Source: Mytilus californianus (Eukaryota > Mollusca > Bivalvia > Mytilida > Mytilidae). Taken from it: 64,000 nt of DNA. The DNA is taken from assembly GCF_021869535.1 (NCBI RefSeq), contig NW_026262701.1, positions 50,285,278-50,349,277 on the forward strand, given 5' to 3'. Position 1 is the first letter of the stretch, and each line of letters begins with the position of its first letter. This document shows, in pieces, positions 1-11,659 of the stretch. Under the pieces are notes generated by a model, which searched no databases, was not told the DNA's origin, and worked only from the letters and a program-made list of their open reading frames with translations. The translations under genes and the position numbers were made by a program.

Positions 1-457
1 CATATTGCTGTCATATTTAAGGATTTGATTAATCAAGGTAAAAAAAGCTAGAATTTTCAGTTTGGACTAAATTCAGATATTATCTTTGAATATTTTTATA
101 ACTTTTTTAAATCAGCTTGGATTTTCATCAAACATTTCAGCTATCTTTATTATATATTTATCTTACAAAATGCCAGGTTGTTTTGTATGTTGGTGTATTG
201 CTGTCAAATTTAAGGACTCAGATAAAAGGTAAAAAAGGCTGAAATATTTTAATTTGACAGCAATAAACCAAATTAACAAATACCCTGGTATTTTGTAAGA
301 TAAATATATAATGGAGATAGCTGTAGATTTTGATGAAAATCTAAGTTGCTTTGAAATAGTTATAAAAATATTTAAAGATAACTCTGAATTTAGTCGAAAC
401 TGAAAATTCTAGATTTTTTACCTTGATTAATTAAATCCTTAAATATGACAGCAATAA
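1..457. repeat. Large inverted repeat, arms about 210 bp
   Basis: Bases 1-211 are an imperfect reverse complement of 251-457. The outer ends pair (tattgctgtcatatttaagg near 4 with the complement ending near 457) and so do the inner ends (ttgctgtcaaattt at 198 with aatttgacagcaat at 251). The spacer is about 40 bp. The right arm is also the first unit of the 195-bp tandem repeat that follows, so one unit appears to have been inverted. There is no coding content. Confidence 0.8.
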
Positions 458-1250
458 TTGCCAAACAACATAACAACCTGGAATTCAGTAAGATCAATAT
501 ACAACTGAGATAGGTGAATAGTTTTATGAAAATCCAATTTAATTTGAAAAAGTAATAACCAAATTTAAAATTGACTATCTGAATTCAGTCGACTGAAAAT
601 TCTAACTTTTTTTATTACCTATCAATTAAATCCTTAAATTTGACAGCAATAAACCAAAGTACTGCAAACAAGCTGGCATTCTATAAGACCAATATATAAT
701 TGAGATAGTTGTATAGTTTGATGAAAATCCAAGTTGATTTGAAATAGTTATAAAAAAATTTAAAGATGACTATCTGAATTTAGTTCGAAACTGCAAATTC
801 TAGCTTTATTGACCTAGATTAATTAAATCCTTATATTGGACAGCAATACACCAAACTACATAAAGACCTGGGATTCAGTAAGATCAATATACAACTGAGA
901 TAGCTGTATAGTTATATGAAAATCCAAGTTAATTTGAAAAAATAATAAACAAATTTAAAGTTGACTAGCTGAATTCAGTCCCACTGAAAATTCTAGCTTT
1001 TTTTTTACCTATTAACTAAATTCTTAAATTTGACAGCTATACACCAAACTACATAACGACCTGGGATTCAGTAAGATCAATGTATAATTGAGATAGCTGA
1101 AGAGTTTTATGAAAATCCAAGTTGATTTGAAAAAGTTATAGAAATAATTAAAGACGACTATCTGAATTAAGTCAAAACTGAAAATTCTTGCTTTTTTTTT
1201 ACCTATTAATTTACTTCTTTAATTTCCCAGTAATGAACCAACTACCAAAT
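256..1250. repeat. Tandem repeat, period about 195 bp, five units
   Basis: The marker gacagcaata recurs at 256, 447, 642 and 839, with a variant at 1032 and a decayed one near 1227, giving spacings of 191-197 bp. Each unit carries the same order of blocks: an aacctgg..cagtaagatcaatata block, a gagatagctgtatagtt block, and a ctgaaaattctagctttttt block. Units are diverged, so this is an old local satellite or a tandemised transposon fragment. I cannot name the family. Confidence 0.8.
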
Positions 1251-1299
1251 AACCTCGAATTTTGTAAGATCAATATTTAATTTAGTTAGATGGGCTGAT

Positions 1300-1535
1300 T
1301 CAGACCAGTTGAGACTAAAATTGAAGGTCAAGACTAGTCGAGACAGGTCGAGACTGAGTCGAGACTGGTCGAGACAGGTCAAGACTGGTCGAGACAGGTC
1401 GAGCCTTGGTCGAGACAGGTTGAGCCTTGGTCGAGACCATTTCAGACTATTTAAGTAAAGTCGAGACCAAAGTCGAATACAGTTAAGTACTGTCGAGACA
1501 AGTCGAGTAAAATCTGTGCTCGACTTTACTGGTCG
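1300..1535. repeat. GTCGAGAC minisatellite
   Basis: A run of about 20 imperfect copies of a 10-11 bp unit of the type ggtcgagaca or ggtcgagact. It fades into aagtcgaataca variants on the right. It directly precedes the first copy of the 2.45-kb duplication and is absent before the second copy. Confidence 0.8.
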
Positions 1536-1761
1536 AGCACAAAAACTGGTCTTTTCAGACTATGAGCAGTTTGTAGTGCTACTTTTGTATAGTATATTAC
1601 ACCAAGGAGGTTGTATGAGACTTCAGAAGGCCATATCAAGTGAATGATAAACATGTCAGATTCTTTATATTTTTGTCATTTTCTTCTGTGCTAATTGCTA
1701 TCCTTGTGATATTAGTTTTATATCAAGCAGAGTGTGCACTCTCCTTCTCATACAACCTCTT

Positions 1762-1892
1762 TGATTACACTATATTTAAAGTATATTACACTACATTTAA
1801 AGTATATTACACTACATTTAAAGTATATTACACTATATTTAAAGTATATTACACTATATCTAAAGTATATTACACTATATTTAAAGTAACAG
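1762..1892. repeat. 21-bp array (gtatattacactacatttaaa)
   Basis: Five to six near-identical 21-bp units. Because 21 is a multiple of three they read as a seven-residue repeat FKVYYTT within an open frame at 1640-1924. That frame starts with a hydrophobic stretch (about residues 8-27) that looks like a signal anchor. It opens with GTG, has no in-frame ATG, and follows a stop at 1616, so it is not a normal eukaryotic gene start. The copy at 4085-4369 has the same length and structure. I regard it as repeat DNA that happens to be open; an internal exon cannot be excluded. Confidence 0.75.
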
Positions 1893-1919
1893 ACAAATAT
1901 ATCAGAGAGATAACATTTG

Positions 1920-2105
1920 AATAAGGTTGTATTTGAAATGTAAAACAACAAAGAATGTTATTTGCAATGTAAAACCAAGGATGTTGTATTTGAAATGTAA
2001 AACCAAGGAGGTTGTAATTGAAATGTAAAACCAAGGAGGTTGTATTTACAATATAAAACCAAGGAGGTTGTATTTCAATATTTGAAATGTAAAACTTATG
2101 AGGAT
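1920..2105. repeat. About 27-bp array with ccaaggaggttgtatt core
   Basis: About six diverged units of the form aaggaggttgtatttgaaatgtaaaacc. The paralogous array in copy 2 is at 4370-4570. The two arrays differ in unit number, so they have expanded or shrunk since the duplication. Confidence 0.7.
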
Positions 2106-3409
2106 GTATTTACTACTTATGCTACTTTGATATCGTGACTAGCTGAATGTTTTATATGTTTATATTGCTTTAAATTCTTACTTTAACGAAATAAACATAG
2201 TTTTGTTAACATTAAAATGCTTACTTAATACTATTCCATTTATAGTTATTATTATTCCATTGATAAATCGGGTTTTTTTTCGAATAATTATAGTCCGTGA
2301 CTTGTGAAATATTGATAAAATAGTTGTTGCCATGTAGTTAAAGGAATAAAATACAGTTATCTAGTCAATGGTTAGAAAAATTTAGTAATGAAAATTGATA
2401 TAATATGGTGGATATGACATTTCAATCTAAAAGGTCGTTGTCAAGAAATAACGTGAACTTACTGAGAAGAAAACAATAAAGTAGCTTTTTGATACCAATA
2501 GTTAATGACCCTTATAAGGCAGACCATCTCCCTAATCAATCTCCGTACTTACTAGGACCTGAATTAATTCGAAATGATTGATCGACTATTTTTCATTAGA
2601 TAGGGATTCAGGCGTTATTGTAGCCATTATGGAGCATTGGAATATAACAATGGAGTTATTCAGATTTAATAGTTTATTTGGATCTAGAAATATGGTCAAA
2701 TGTGGTAAAACCCGTTATGCGTTTGCGCCCCTTTGGCCTGGGGCATTTATAATAAGACAGTCACAATTGGACAGGTATGGGGATGTAAAATCATATACTC
2801 CATTAAGGAATATTTCCATGCTTTCTGCACGTAAAAGAACCTTTGCAGCAACAATCTTATGAGTCCTTGTGGCATGTTACCAGGCAAAACTTTTACCCCT
2901 TTCCAGCTACCCTTTTAGGAGTGGCAACTCGAATGTCCTGCACTACAACCCACTGTATTATTTATAAATGGAGATATTTGATCATGTTGATGTACATCAA
3001 TGAGACAGCAACCTAATGATATAATATCTAATCGCAAAAGTTAAGATGCTACCATTGTTTTCTCAATTATCTTTCATTGTTTGATCATAAGGGCTGATTG
3101 AAATATGTAAATACTTATTTGAAACAATAAGGACATCGCCACTGTTTTCGTATAATAAATATATAAGCACTTCGAATATATACTAAACCATTTATGCGTA
3201 TGAAGATCAAGATCAAACATTTTCCTTTTTTCGTAAGTGGCTTGCATAAACTCTGACCTTTAAAACTTTAAGTTATTTGTCGTCATTTAGTCTGGAAGAT
3301 TTGTTATATTCTCTAGTGACGGTATACGTTATTTAAGACTTGTATGGCTGAAATGTTTGATAAATTTTCTTTTGTGTTTTATCCCTCATTGTTTTGAGAA
3401 TTTTAAGTA

Positions 3410-3760
3410 GTGATAGACTAAGTATTGTTCCTTTAAGTCTGTAACACAAAGTGTCATTTACCATACAATTTGCAATAGGAATAGTTTGAATGTCACTGTT
3501 TATATAAAAAGACTAAGTATTGTTTCTTTAAGTCTTTTACACGAAGCATCATTGACAGTTATTGTATAAGAGTATTTTGTTTTCAAGTGGTATACCACAG
3601 AGTCTTTTTGGTTTTCAAGATCTGTTCCTTCTGATGAATTAAAGTCATTGCTTTTTATTGTATAAGAGTAATTTGTTTTCTGGTCATACACCATAGAGTC
3701 TTTGGGGATTCAGGACATGTTCATTCTGATGAATTAAAGTCATTGCTTTTTAATGCAACT
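3410..3760. repeat. Short tandem duplication, period about 97 bp
   Basis: The string ctgatgaattaaagtcattg occurs at about 3630 and 3727, each preceded by a ttgtataagagtaatttgttttc block. A further partial unit with gactaagtattgt..ctttaagtct lies at 3415-3450 and 3510-3540. It lies in the spacer between the two copies of the 2.45-kb duplication, a spacer that is itself not duplicated. Confidence 0.65.
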
Positions 3761-4026
3761 CATTTTTATATATCTAAATTGTTTATTTCATGCATTGATC
3801 ATTGGCACATTGTCTTCTTAACGAAGTGAACTTTTCACTCCAATATGATCGTTAAAAGTATTTGTATACTCACACAAACAAAGTTACGATGGGTGAAAAG
3901 AATGAGCAATAAGTCACATGACTATTTCTTTCTTCAGTACAAGTAACTCAGTGTGAGAATACCTCTGAAATTAATATATTAGGTAATAGATATTGTTAAC
4001 TTTTGTCTTTCTTTTCTTGAAATCTA

Positions 4027-5968
4027 CATTTGTATAATATATTACACCAAGGAGGTTGTATGAGACACCTGTGGGCCATACCAAGTGAGTGACAAACATA
4101 TTGGATTCTTTATATTTTTGTCATTTTCTCCTGTTCTAATTGCTATCCTTGTGATATTATTTTTATACCAAGCAGAGTGTGCACTCTCCTTCTCATACAA
4201 CCTCTTTGATTACACTGAATTTAAAGTATATTACACTACATTTAAAGTATATTACACTACATTTAAAGTATATTACACTATATTTAAAGTATATTACACT
4301 ACATTTAAAGTATATTACATTACATTTAAAGTAACAGACAAAAATATCAGAGAGATAACATTTGAATAAGGTTGTATTTGAAATGTAAAACAAAGGATGT
4401 TATTTGCAATGTAAAACCAAGAAGGTTGTATTTGAAATGTAAAACAAAGGATGTTATTTGCAATGTAAAACTATCGAGGTTGTATTTGAAATGTAAAACC
4501 AAGGAGGTTGTATTTACAATATAAAACCTATGAGGTTGTATTTGCAATGTAAAACTAAGGAGGTTGTATGAGGTAAACCTGCCTATGCTACTTTGATATC
4601 TTGACTAGCTGAATGTTTTATGTGTTTGTATTGCTTTAACGAAATAAACATAGTTTTGTTAATATCAAAATGCTAACTTTATAATATTCCATTTATAATC
4701 ATTATTATTCTATTGATCCATCGTTTTTTTCGAATTATTATTTTCCGAGATTTGTGAAATATTGATAAAATAGTTGTTGCCATGTAGTTGAAGGAATAAA
4801 ATACAGTTATCAAGTCAATGGTTAAAACATTTAGTAATGGAAATTAATATAATATGGTGGATATGGCATTTCAATCTAAAAGGTCGTTGTAGAGAAATAA
4901 AGTGAACTTACTAAGAAGAAAACAATAAAGTAGCCACTTGATTCCAATTAAAAGTGACCCTTATAAGTAAGACCCTCTCCCTAATCAATCTCCATGCTTA
5001 CTAGGATCAGTTAATTCGAAATAATTGATCGACTATTTTTCTTTAAATAGGCATTTAGGCGTTAACGTAGCCATTATGGAGCTTCGGAATATAACAATTG
5101 AGTTATTCAGATTAAATAGTTCATTGGGATCTAGAAATATGGTCACATGTGGTAAAACCCGTTATGCGTTGGCGCCCTTTTGGCCAGGGGAATTTATAAT
5201 TACACAGTCACACTTGGTCAGGTATTGGGATGTTAAATCATATACCCCATTAAGGAATATTTCCATGCTTTCTGCATGTTAAAGAACCTTTGCAGCAACA
5301 ATCTTATGATTCCTTGTGGCATGTAACAAGGCAAAACTTTTACCCCTGTCTAACTTCCCTTTTTAGCAGTTGCAACTCGAATGTCCTGCCCTACAACCCA
5401 CTGTATTATTATACCCTCGCTTTAAAAAAAAGTAGGGGTATACTGTTTTACCTCTGTCTGTCCGTCCGTCCATCCGTCAGTCTATCCGTCAGTTCATCCG
5501 TCAGTCCGTCCGTCCCATGAATAGTTTTCGTCGCATCTTTCTCAGGAACTACATTACAAGGATTTTTGAAATTCGGTTTCAGGGTTTATATAAGTCAGCT
5601 ATACCGTGTAATGCGTTTTCAGATTTATCACTCAACAACTTCCTGTTTACCGTCAAGCATTTGGGCGGGGTTATCATCAGTGAGCAATAGCTCGCAATTT
5701 CACTTGTTTATAAATAGAGATATTCGATGTACATCAATGAGAGAGCAACCTAATGACATAATATCTAATCGCAAAAGTTAAGATACTACCATTGTTTTCT
5801 CAATTATTTTTCATTGTTTGATCATAAGGGCTGATTGAAATATGTGAATAATTATTTGAAACAACAAGGACATCGCCCCTGTTTTTCGTATAATAAATAT
5901 ATAAGCACTTCGAATATATACTAAACCATTTTTGCGTATGAAGATCAAGATCAAACATTTTCCTTCTT
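4027..5968. repeat. Tandem segmental duplication, copy 2
   Basis: Second copy of the block at 1584-3236. Open frames at 4085-4369 (94 codons) and 5025-5282 mirror those at 1640 and 2578. They too begin with GTG or TTG only, and the second is shortened by an in-frame stop. After 5411 the copy is interrupted by a roughly 290-bp insertion, and homology then resumes at about 5709. Confidence 0.85.
5417..5707 (+). mobile_element. Short interspersed element inserted in duplication copy 2
   Basis: This stretch is missing from the paralogous position near 2962, so it inserted after the duplication. It starts ccctcgctttaaaa, then has a tgtctgtccgtccgtcc run and an agttttcgtcgcatctttc block, and ends near ctcgcaatttcacttg. 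The sequence ttata occurs at both junctions, in the left ttattata and the right tttataaata, which fits a short target-site duplication. The element resembles a family I recognise as common in bivalves. It has no coding capacity. Confidence 0.75.
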
Positions 5969-5969
5969 T

Positions 5970-6090
5970 CGCTAAATTTTTATGTTGTGTTTTGTGTACT
6001 GTTTGTCATTTCGCTGTTTGGCATGGCATTGTCAGTTGTGTCGCCTTATGAGTTTGAATATTCCTTTGGTATAAGTCGTCTTTATCTTAT
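5970..6090 (-). repeat. Diverged fragment of dispersed repeat family C
   Basis: The blocks tgttgtgttttgtgtactg, ggcatggcattgtcag and ccttatgagtttgaatat, followed by cctttggtataagtcgtc, match in order the family copy at 38460-38590 and the inverted copy at 24020-24130. It is more degraded than either. Confidence 0.55.
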
Positions 6091-7860
6091 AAAACATCAC
6101 CAAAAAAAGCTATAAATCATAGATGATAATTTCTAAGTAGGCAGTGATTCAAAACTACCACACGGTTGTCATTCGGTATATCGAGAAACATCATCGAGAA
6201 AGAACAAGTAACGTCGGTCAAGTATTGCGATGGGATCGTGAAATATAATCTGGTATAGGATCGTGAAGGAAATCTTATCGAGAAAACACATGCAAGGACA
6301 AAAGATAATATAATGTATCAATTTATCAGGAAAAATATTTAAAAAAAATATATATCTGTCAAAATGGTTCAGTAGTGACCAGTATCTGAGAAAAAAAGTA
6401 AAATAACAAAAATATCGAACTCCAAGGAAAAGAAATGGATAACAACTGTCATATTCCTGACTTGGTACAGGCTTTTCCTCATGTAGAAAATGGTGGATTA
6501 AACCTGGTTTATAGCTAGCTTAACCTCTGACTTGTATGACAGTCGCATAGAATTCCATTATATTGACAACAATGTGTGAACAAAACAAACAGACATAATA
6601 GGTAAAAATGTCAAAAATAGGGGTACAGCAGTCAACATTGTGTTATAATCTTAATCACTATAAAAACAAACAAATATGTCAACAATGGAGATCATAAAGA
6701 TTCACTAGATCCCAGTGGAACTTCAGTGGAAAGGCTGTTCTAAATTTATGCACAAATGTTTGCATAAGAGTTCCAACACAAGACACAGCTACTTAACATT
6801 GGACCTTTGCATCATATACAGATCTAATAAGGGAATGAACTAGAGAACTTTTCTAATTTTAGACATAATAGGTTAAAATGTCAAAAATTGGGGTACAGCA
6901 GTCAACATTGTATTATGATTTTGATCACTATTTTAAGAGTTTAAAAGATAACCTTTTTTTACAAAACTACAAAATGCAGATTGTTCTGCAACATTTCAAT
7001 GAAATAATGTAATCACACATGATTTTGTTCATCGTATGAATGATTGAATTACTATTCTTTGAATTTTGACGTACTATATCAATGTTTCAATTGGCTCTTA
7101 AAATTATTTTGTAGTAGCTTAATCAGAAAGTGTTGCAAAATTTGAATACTTACATGTATATAAATTTGATATTTATGATCGAGAAAGATCGTATCCAATA
7201 TTCGGTGATCGTGATAATGATCGTGAAAGAATCTGTGTCGCTTACTTCATTTTTTTACTTGTCATTGCAAAAAGCATTGAAAGAATTCTAATCGTTTTGC
7301 AATCATATGAAAATTTATTATTGTAATTGGTACAGCAAAAGACTGGACGTCCATAACCTTTTCACATTCACTTTTATCGTTGAATCAAAATGTTGGGCTA
7401 CGATGGTTCAATGTCATTTGGTTAGTTTTTTTTAAGACAACGCCGTGGTGCCCTATAGCTATATCTATAACAGTAAGATCCTTGTCTTTATTTAAAAAAA
7501 AAGGACAATTTTGGTACAAACTATTTTTTTTTTATTAAAAACTCACAAATTTTGAGAAATTTCTTTTTGAGCTATGATTTCAATGGAAAATGATAATTGA
7601 TAGCGGCCATTTCAGATTTGCAGCATGTGAAAATGGTGAAAAATATGATACAAATTGACAAATTATAATTTTTCATCTTCATGTGCTAGGATTTCAACAA
7701 CAATTTATATGTCGGTTAAATATGGAATGCCAAAGTAATTCACAAGAACAAATTTTCCATGAATCGTTAAAACAAGTTTTTAAACAAGAAAAACAATGAC
7801 CGATACGAGTCCTGCTTAATTGTTTTAGATCCGCCGACCTAAATAGTTTACGTTCGAGCT
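6091..7860. other. AT-rich stretch with one 70-bp direct repeat
   Basis: No gene seen. Bases 6591-6662 and 6861-6932 are near-identical direct repeats (agacataataggt..aaaatgtc, then ggggtacagcagtcaacattg), 270 bp apart. The rest is unique-looking AT-rich sequence. Confidence 0.6.
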
Positions 7861-7862
7861 AA

Positions 7863-8195
7863 AAACATTGTTGCCGGTTGGTAGGATCACTATATCCGGA
7901 CATATGGTTTTCTCCTATAGTTACACAAAGTAAGCTATTGTTATTAGTTCAGCGTGCATTCATCACCAGGCAAGCGAATCCAGACTTGTTACGATCGGAA
8001 ATACGACAAAATCGGTATATTTACAGACCAAACCTAGGAAATCGATCACACCACACTCGAGGTATGTACGTTGGTATTCACCACACAGTTGGGAATTATG
8101 ATGTATATCAATTCGCAAACATTCAATTTGTTTCAAGGGAAGATCCCCAGACCACCGCTCGATTTATGCATTCGCAAATGCATTTAGCATTATAA
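7863..8195 (+). other. Unassigned open frame, about 110 codons, no ATG start
   Basis: This frame is open from just after a stop at 7860-7862 to TAA at 8193-8195. The first ATG lies well inside, so a plain gene start is unlikely; a terminal exon is possible. The predicted peptide has a more balanced composition than the surrounding DNA would give by chance, rich in R, Q, H and N, with a stretch HHTRGMYVGIHHTVGNYDVY in its second half. I see no signal peptide, membrane segment or known motif. An ag before base 7890 (ggttggtag) could be a splice acceptor. I do not recognise the family. Confidence 0.2.
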
Positions 8196-8439
8196 ATACA
8201 GTGATACTTATTTTTCGACAAGTTAGGGTCCTGGGTGCCTTATTATATTGGAAGTCAAGTTATGGTTGACTCTTACATGTAAGTAAAAAACAGCTTGAGG
8301 GTAGTCTTAGATACATGATTTTTTATTACATTTTTCAATAACTGCGATTACCCTTAGATCTGTACTTTGTGTCTTTTATGTTTTTGATAGATGGTGTTTG
8401 CTTTGTATAGATCTGATGAGGTAAGCCTTTTCAACTGAT

Positions 8440-8508
8440 TTTTATAGTTTGTTCTTATGCTTATGCGTCCGTTCGTTCGTCCGTCCATTCGTTCGTCCGT
8501 CCATCCGT

Positions 8509-8541
<33 letters not shown>

Positions 8542-9450
8542 CGGTGTAAACATGTCGCACCGTAACTTGAGAACGACTTATCCAAATTTCATGAACCTTA
8601 ACATAGTTGTTTCTTATGATGGTCAAACAATCTGTATACTTTTTGGTGAAAATAAGATTAAAACTTTTTGAGTTACGGGACTTAGTAACTAAAACAGGTG
8701 TGTGTTTTTTTCACATGTCGCGCCGTATCCCAAAAACAATTTATAATTATTGCTTAAAACTTTACACACTTCTTAGTTATATTAATCTTAAGATCTGTAT
8801 ACTTTTTGGTGATGATTCAAAATTTTATTTTAGAGATATTGAGTATTTTGTTAAAAAAGGGGGAAGGGTTTTTCACATGTCGCGCCGTATCTCAAAAACA
8901 GTTTATGATTATTGCTTAAAATTTTACACGCTTCTTAGTTATATTAATCTTAAGATCTGTATACTTTTTGGTGATGATTCAAAATTTAATTTTTGAGTTA
9001 TTGGGTATTTTGTAAAAAAAAGGGGGAGGGATTTTTCACATGTCGCGCAATATCTCAAAAACGATTTATGATTATTGCTTTAAATTTTACACACTTCTTA
9101 GTTATATTATTCTTAAGATCTGTATACTTTTCGGTTTTGATTCAAAATTTTATTTTTGAGATATTGAGATTTTTTATTTTAAAAAAGGGGGGTTTTCACA
9201 TGTCGCGCCGAATCTCAAAAACGATTTATGATTATTGCTTAATATTTTACACACTTCTTAGTTATATTAATCTAAAGATCTGTGTACTTTTTGGTTTTGA
9301 TTCAAAATTTTATTTTAGAGATATTGAGTTTTTTGTAAAAAAAAAAGGGGGGGGGGGTTTCGCATGTCAGGCCGTATGTCAGAAACTATTTATGATTATT
9401 GCATAAAACTCACACACAAGACGACGGGCGTATCATGCGCTCATGGTGCA
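8440..9450. repeat. Tandem array, period about 162 bp, six units
   Basis: The landmark acatgtcgc.ccgta recurs at about 8549, 8712, 8874, 9037, 9197 and 9361, spacing 160-164 bp. Each unit continues with a caaaaac.atttatgattattgctt block, a ttacacacttcttagttatatt block and an aagatctgtatactttt block, and ends in an A-run then a G-run. The left flank is a cgtccgtccgtctgtctgtccg microsatellite, and the right flank has a gacgggcgtatcatgcgctc segment. Two open frames (8607-8996 and 8993-9406) are just the repeat read through and are not genes. Confidence 0.85.
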
Positions 9451-11486
9451 GCTGTTTATTTTATATTTTATAAGACAAGTTGCTTTCTTAAAAAAAAAAG
9501 AAAAACAATTCGTAAATCCGAGACCGCTGACTGATGACAAAAACTTGTTGCTTAATTTTGTTGCTTTTGATTTGAAATAATTGACTGTGAATAATGTAAG
9601 AATGATGTTAAAACACCTGAATTGAAAATAAGTAATTGTGTGTCGATTCTTGTCAATGAAAAGTACTGTTGAATTTTATTTGTAAATAGAAAAGTGTATA
9701 CAGCTACCATTTGAATTTACATTTTAAGGCTTGACTGTTTTATTTATTACGTGGGAGTGTACATCATGTTTTCTTCGTGTTGAATATACAAATTGAAATT
9801 GAACTTTCAATTTCCCCATACAACCTCTGCCATGAGGGTCTGATGGGGGGTTCTTTATTAATTTAGTATTCTTTAATTTTTTCGGCCATTTTCCTCTATT
9901 CTTTAAAACGTTTCCCTTTATTCTCTATTCTTTATATTTTAGCACACCATTATTCTCTATTCTTTATTTTAATTTTTTTTTGGCACATTTTCTTGTAGTA
10001 CTGACCCTTTATTCTCCATTCTGTAAACCCCAGTCAGAACCTCTAGTCTACCATCATGAGTAATAAGCCATGAATAGCTAAGTCTTTTAAACAAAATGAA
10101 TTTTAATCCTGATGATTTATACAGTTTTCCTCTGTTTAAGAAACAAAACATATAGAAATAAGAAAAATGCACCTTTTCCCTATATGTCACAGTTTGACGT
10201 CGCGAAAAATAACATTTTACGTTAGCGACGGCATTACCGCCCATGTCACTGTATCGTATGCCCTTAAAATTGATGAAGGGAAATCGTACAACGTGATCTG
10301 AAAAGTTTTACACACAGTACTTCAGCTGTCGTCCCTTCTCTTGGACAGCTTCTTTTATAATAAAATTTACCCTTAAAAAGTAAAAAAAAAAAAGTAAACT
10401 TTTGATGTGAAAGTTGTCATCGATCGTCGGTACCTATTTCTATGTGAAAACTTACTATAATTTCCATGCATGAACAAGTACATTCGATATGAAAACATCA
10501 ACAAAATGATCTTTTTCCATACTTAGAATTGACGGACGCTAGAATCGTACCACGTGATCTGAAAAACGGACTTCCTGTTGAGCGTTTCTGGTATAAAATA
10601 TCAAAAATATAGATAGAGTAGGTCGACTTTTCATCAATCAATTGCATTAGATACGCAAATGGGTGATCCTACGGATAGTTATTAAAAATTTGCATGCAAC
10701 TAGAGTATGTAGGACTGATTGATTCGGTAAATATGTGGTTTTTATTAACTGTGAAAAAAAAACCGAGACAAACGTCCCAAGTGAATATCAGTTTTTTTTA
10801 AGTCGATTAAACTACATATTTACCGAAACAAAAGGCAGAAATTTCTTTATTCTGTATTCCGGGCGAAAGCAATGTATTTTAAGATAACAATTATTTACCA
10901 AAACCAATTATACATTAAACATTTTCCCATAACTATTCATTTACATGTAAAAGCACGTGACGTTTTGCGCGGTGAATATAACTTTTCTTCAGGTCAATAT
11001 GCTGTTTTATTCAAAATCCAATTCATATAGAAAAAAAAAAATACTAAAAAAAAACCAATGTGGAATAAACAATTTTATGTTAGTACCAAGTTGTCGTACA
11101 TTTTGAAAAGCAAGTTGTCGTTTAGTAAATTTGTCAAGTCGCGCAATATATTCTTTCGATAACACCTTTTTGTTAGATAATTTCAAGGAATATAAGCCAC
11201 ACTGTCATATTCTTAAATTTCATCTGGAAAAAGAGTAAAACCCGTTGAATATTTTCAGTTATTCTGAGGTGCACAATTTTGAGTATAACACAAAATATGG
11301 AATGTCTTTGTTTGGTACTTGTTGGCATAAAAAGTTAAAGCAGCATACATAAACAAGTACTATCTTTAAAAAAGATATCCGACGCCTTCTGATAGGAGCA
11401 TATTTTTAAAACATGAATTTTTCTGTTTAATTGGTCATATCTAAATGTCCTGAATTTGACGTCAAATGTGTGAAAATTGACCACAC
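9451..11486. other. AT-rich stretch without a gene
   Basis: Contains a cluster of ttctctattcttta copies at 9890-10020 and two aatcgtac.acgtgatctgaaaa boxes at about 10282 and 10543. There are several A-runs. Nothing coding was seen. Confidence 0.6.
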
Positions 11487-11559
11487 GCACTTGTCTATAA
11501 CAAATGTACCGTTAATTAACATGTAAAGGTACATAGAGTATTTTCATAGAGACAAGTGC
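11487..11559. mobile_element. Short palindromic element with GCACTTGTCT ends
   Basis: It starts gcacttgtct and ends with the complement agacaagtgc. Internal paired blocks are aatgtacc and aggtacat. Elements with the same end sequence but different middles occur at 42821-42905 and 59143-59246. Confidence 0.6.
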
Positions 11560-11593
11560 CTGTCAAATTAAAATAAAATAAAATATATACAAT

Positions 11594-11659
11594 CACGGTG
11601 GGTAAGGTTGTCCTGCGAGAGAACGTTCTGTGCTCGTGATTCGGTCCTGACTGGTGCTG
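11594..11659 (+). repeat. Left terminal inverted repeat, copy 1
   Basis: Starts cacggtgggtaaggttgt and ends cctgactggtgctg. It pairs with 15595-15660 with three mismatches (repeat positions 19, 24 and 42). A third instance, with a few more changes, starts the second element at 39912. Confidence 0.9.

Larger units (their letters stand above)
1584..3236. repeat. Tandem segmental duplication, copy 1
   Basis: This block matches 4027-5968 in the same orientation with an offset of about 2445 bp. Both start at a ttgtata.tatattacaccaaggagg segment and end at a gatcaagatcaaacattttcctt segment. It contains a 21-bp repeat array, a 27-bp repeat array, and a 94-codon open frame at 2578-2862 that starts with TTG directly after a stop and has no in-frame ATG start. 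Most differences from copy 2 are point changes and short indels. Confidence 0.85.

Noticed and set aside
1640-1924. Small secreted repeat protein (94 codons)
   Set aside because: It begins with GTG, has no in-frame ATG and follows a stop; the repeat part is a 21-bp array that stays open because 21 is divisible by three.
2578-2862. 94-codon frame with a paralogue at 5025
   Set aside because: Starts with TTG directly after a stop; the paralogue has an earlier stop. No motif.
8607-9406. Two overlapping frames with internal repeats
   Set aside because: They are the 162-bp tandem repeat read through; both strands and several frames are similarly open.
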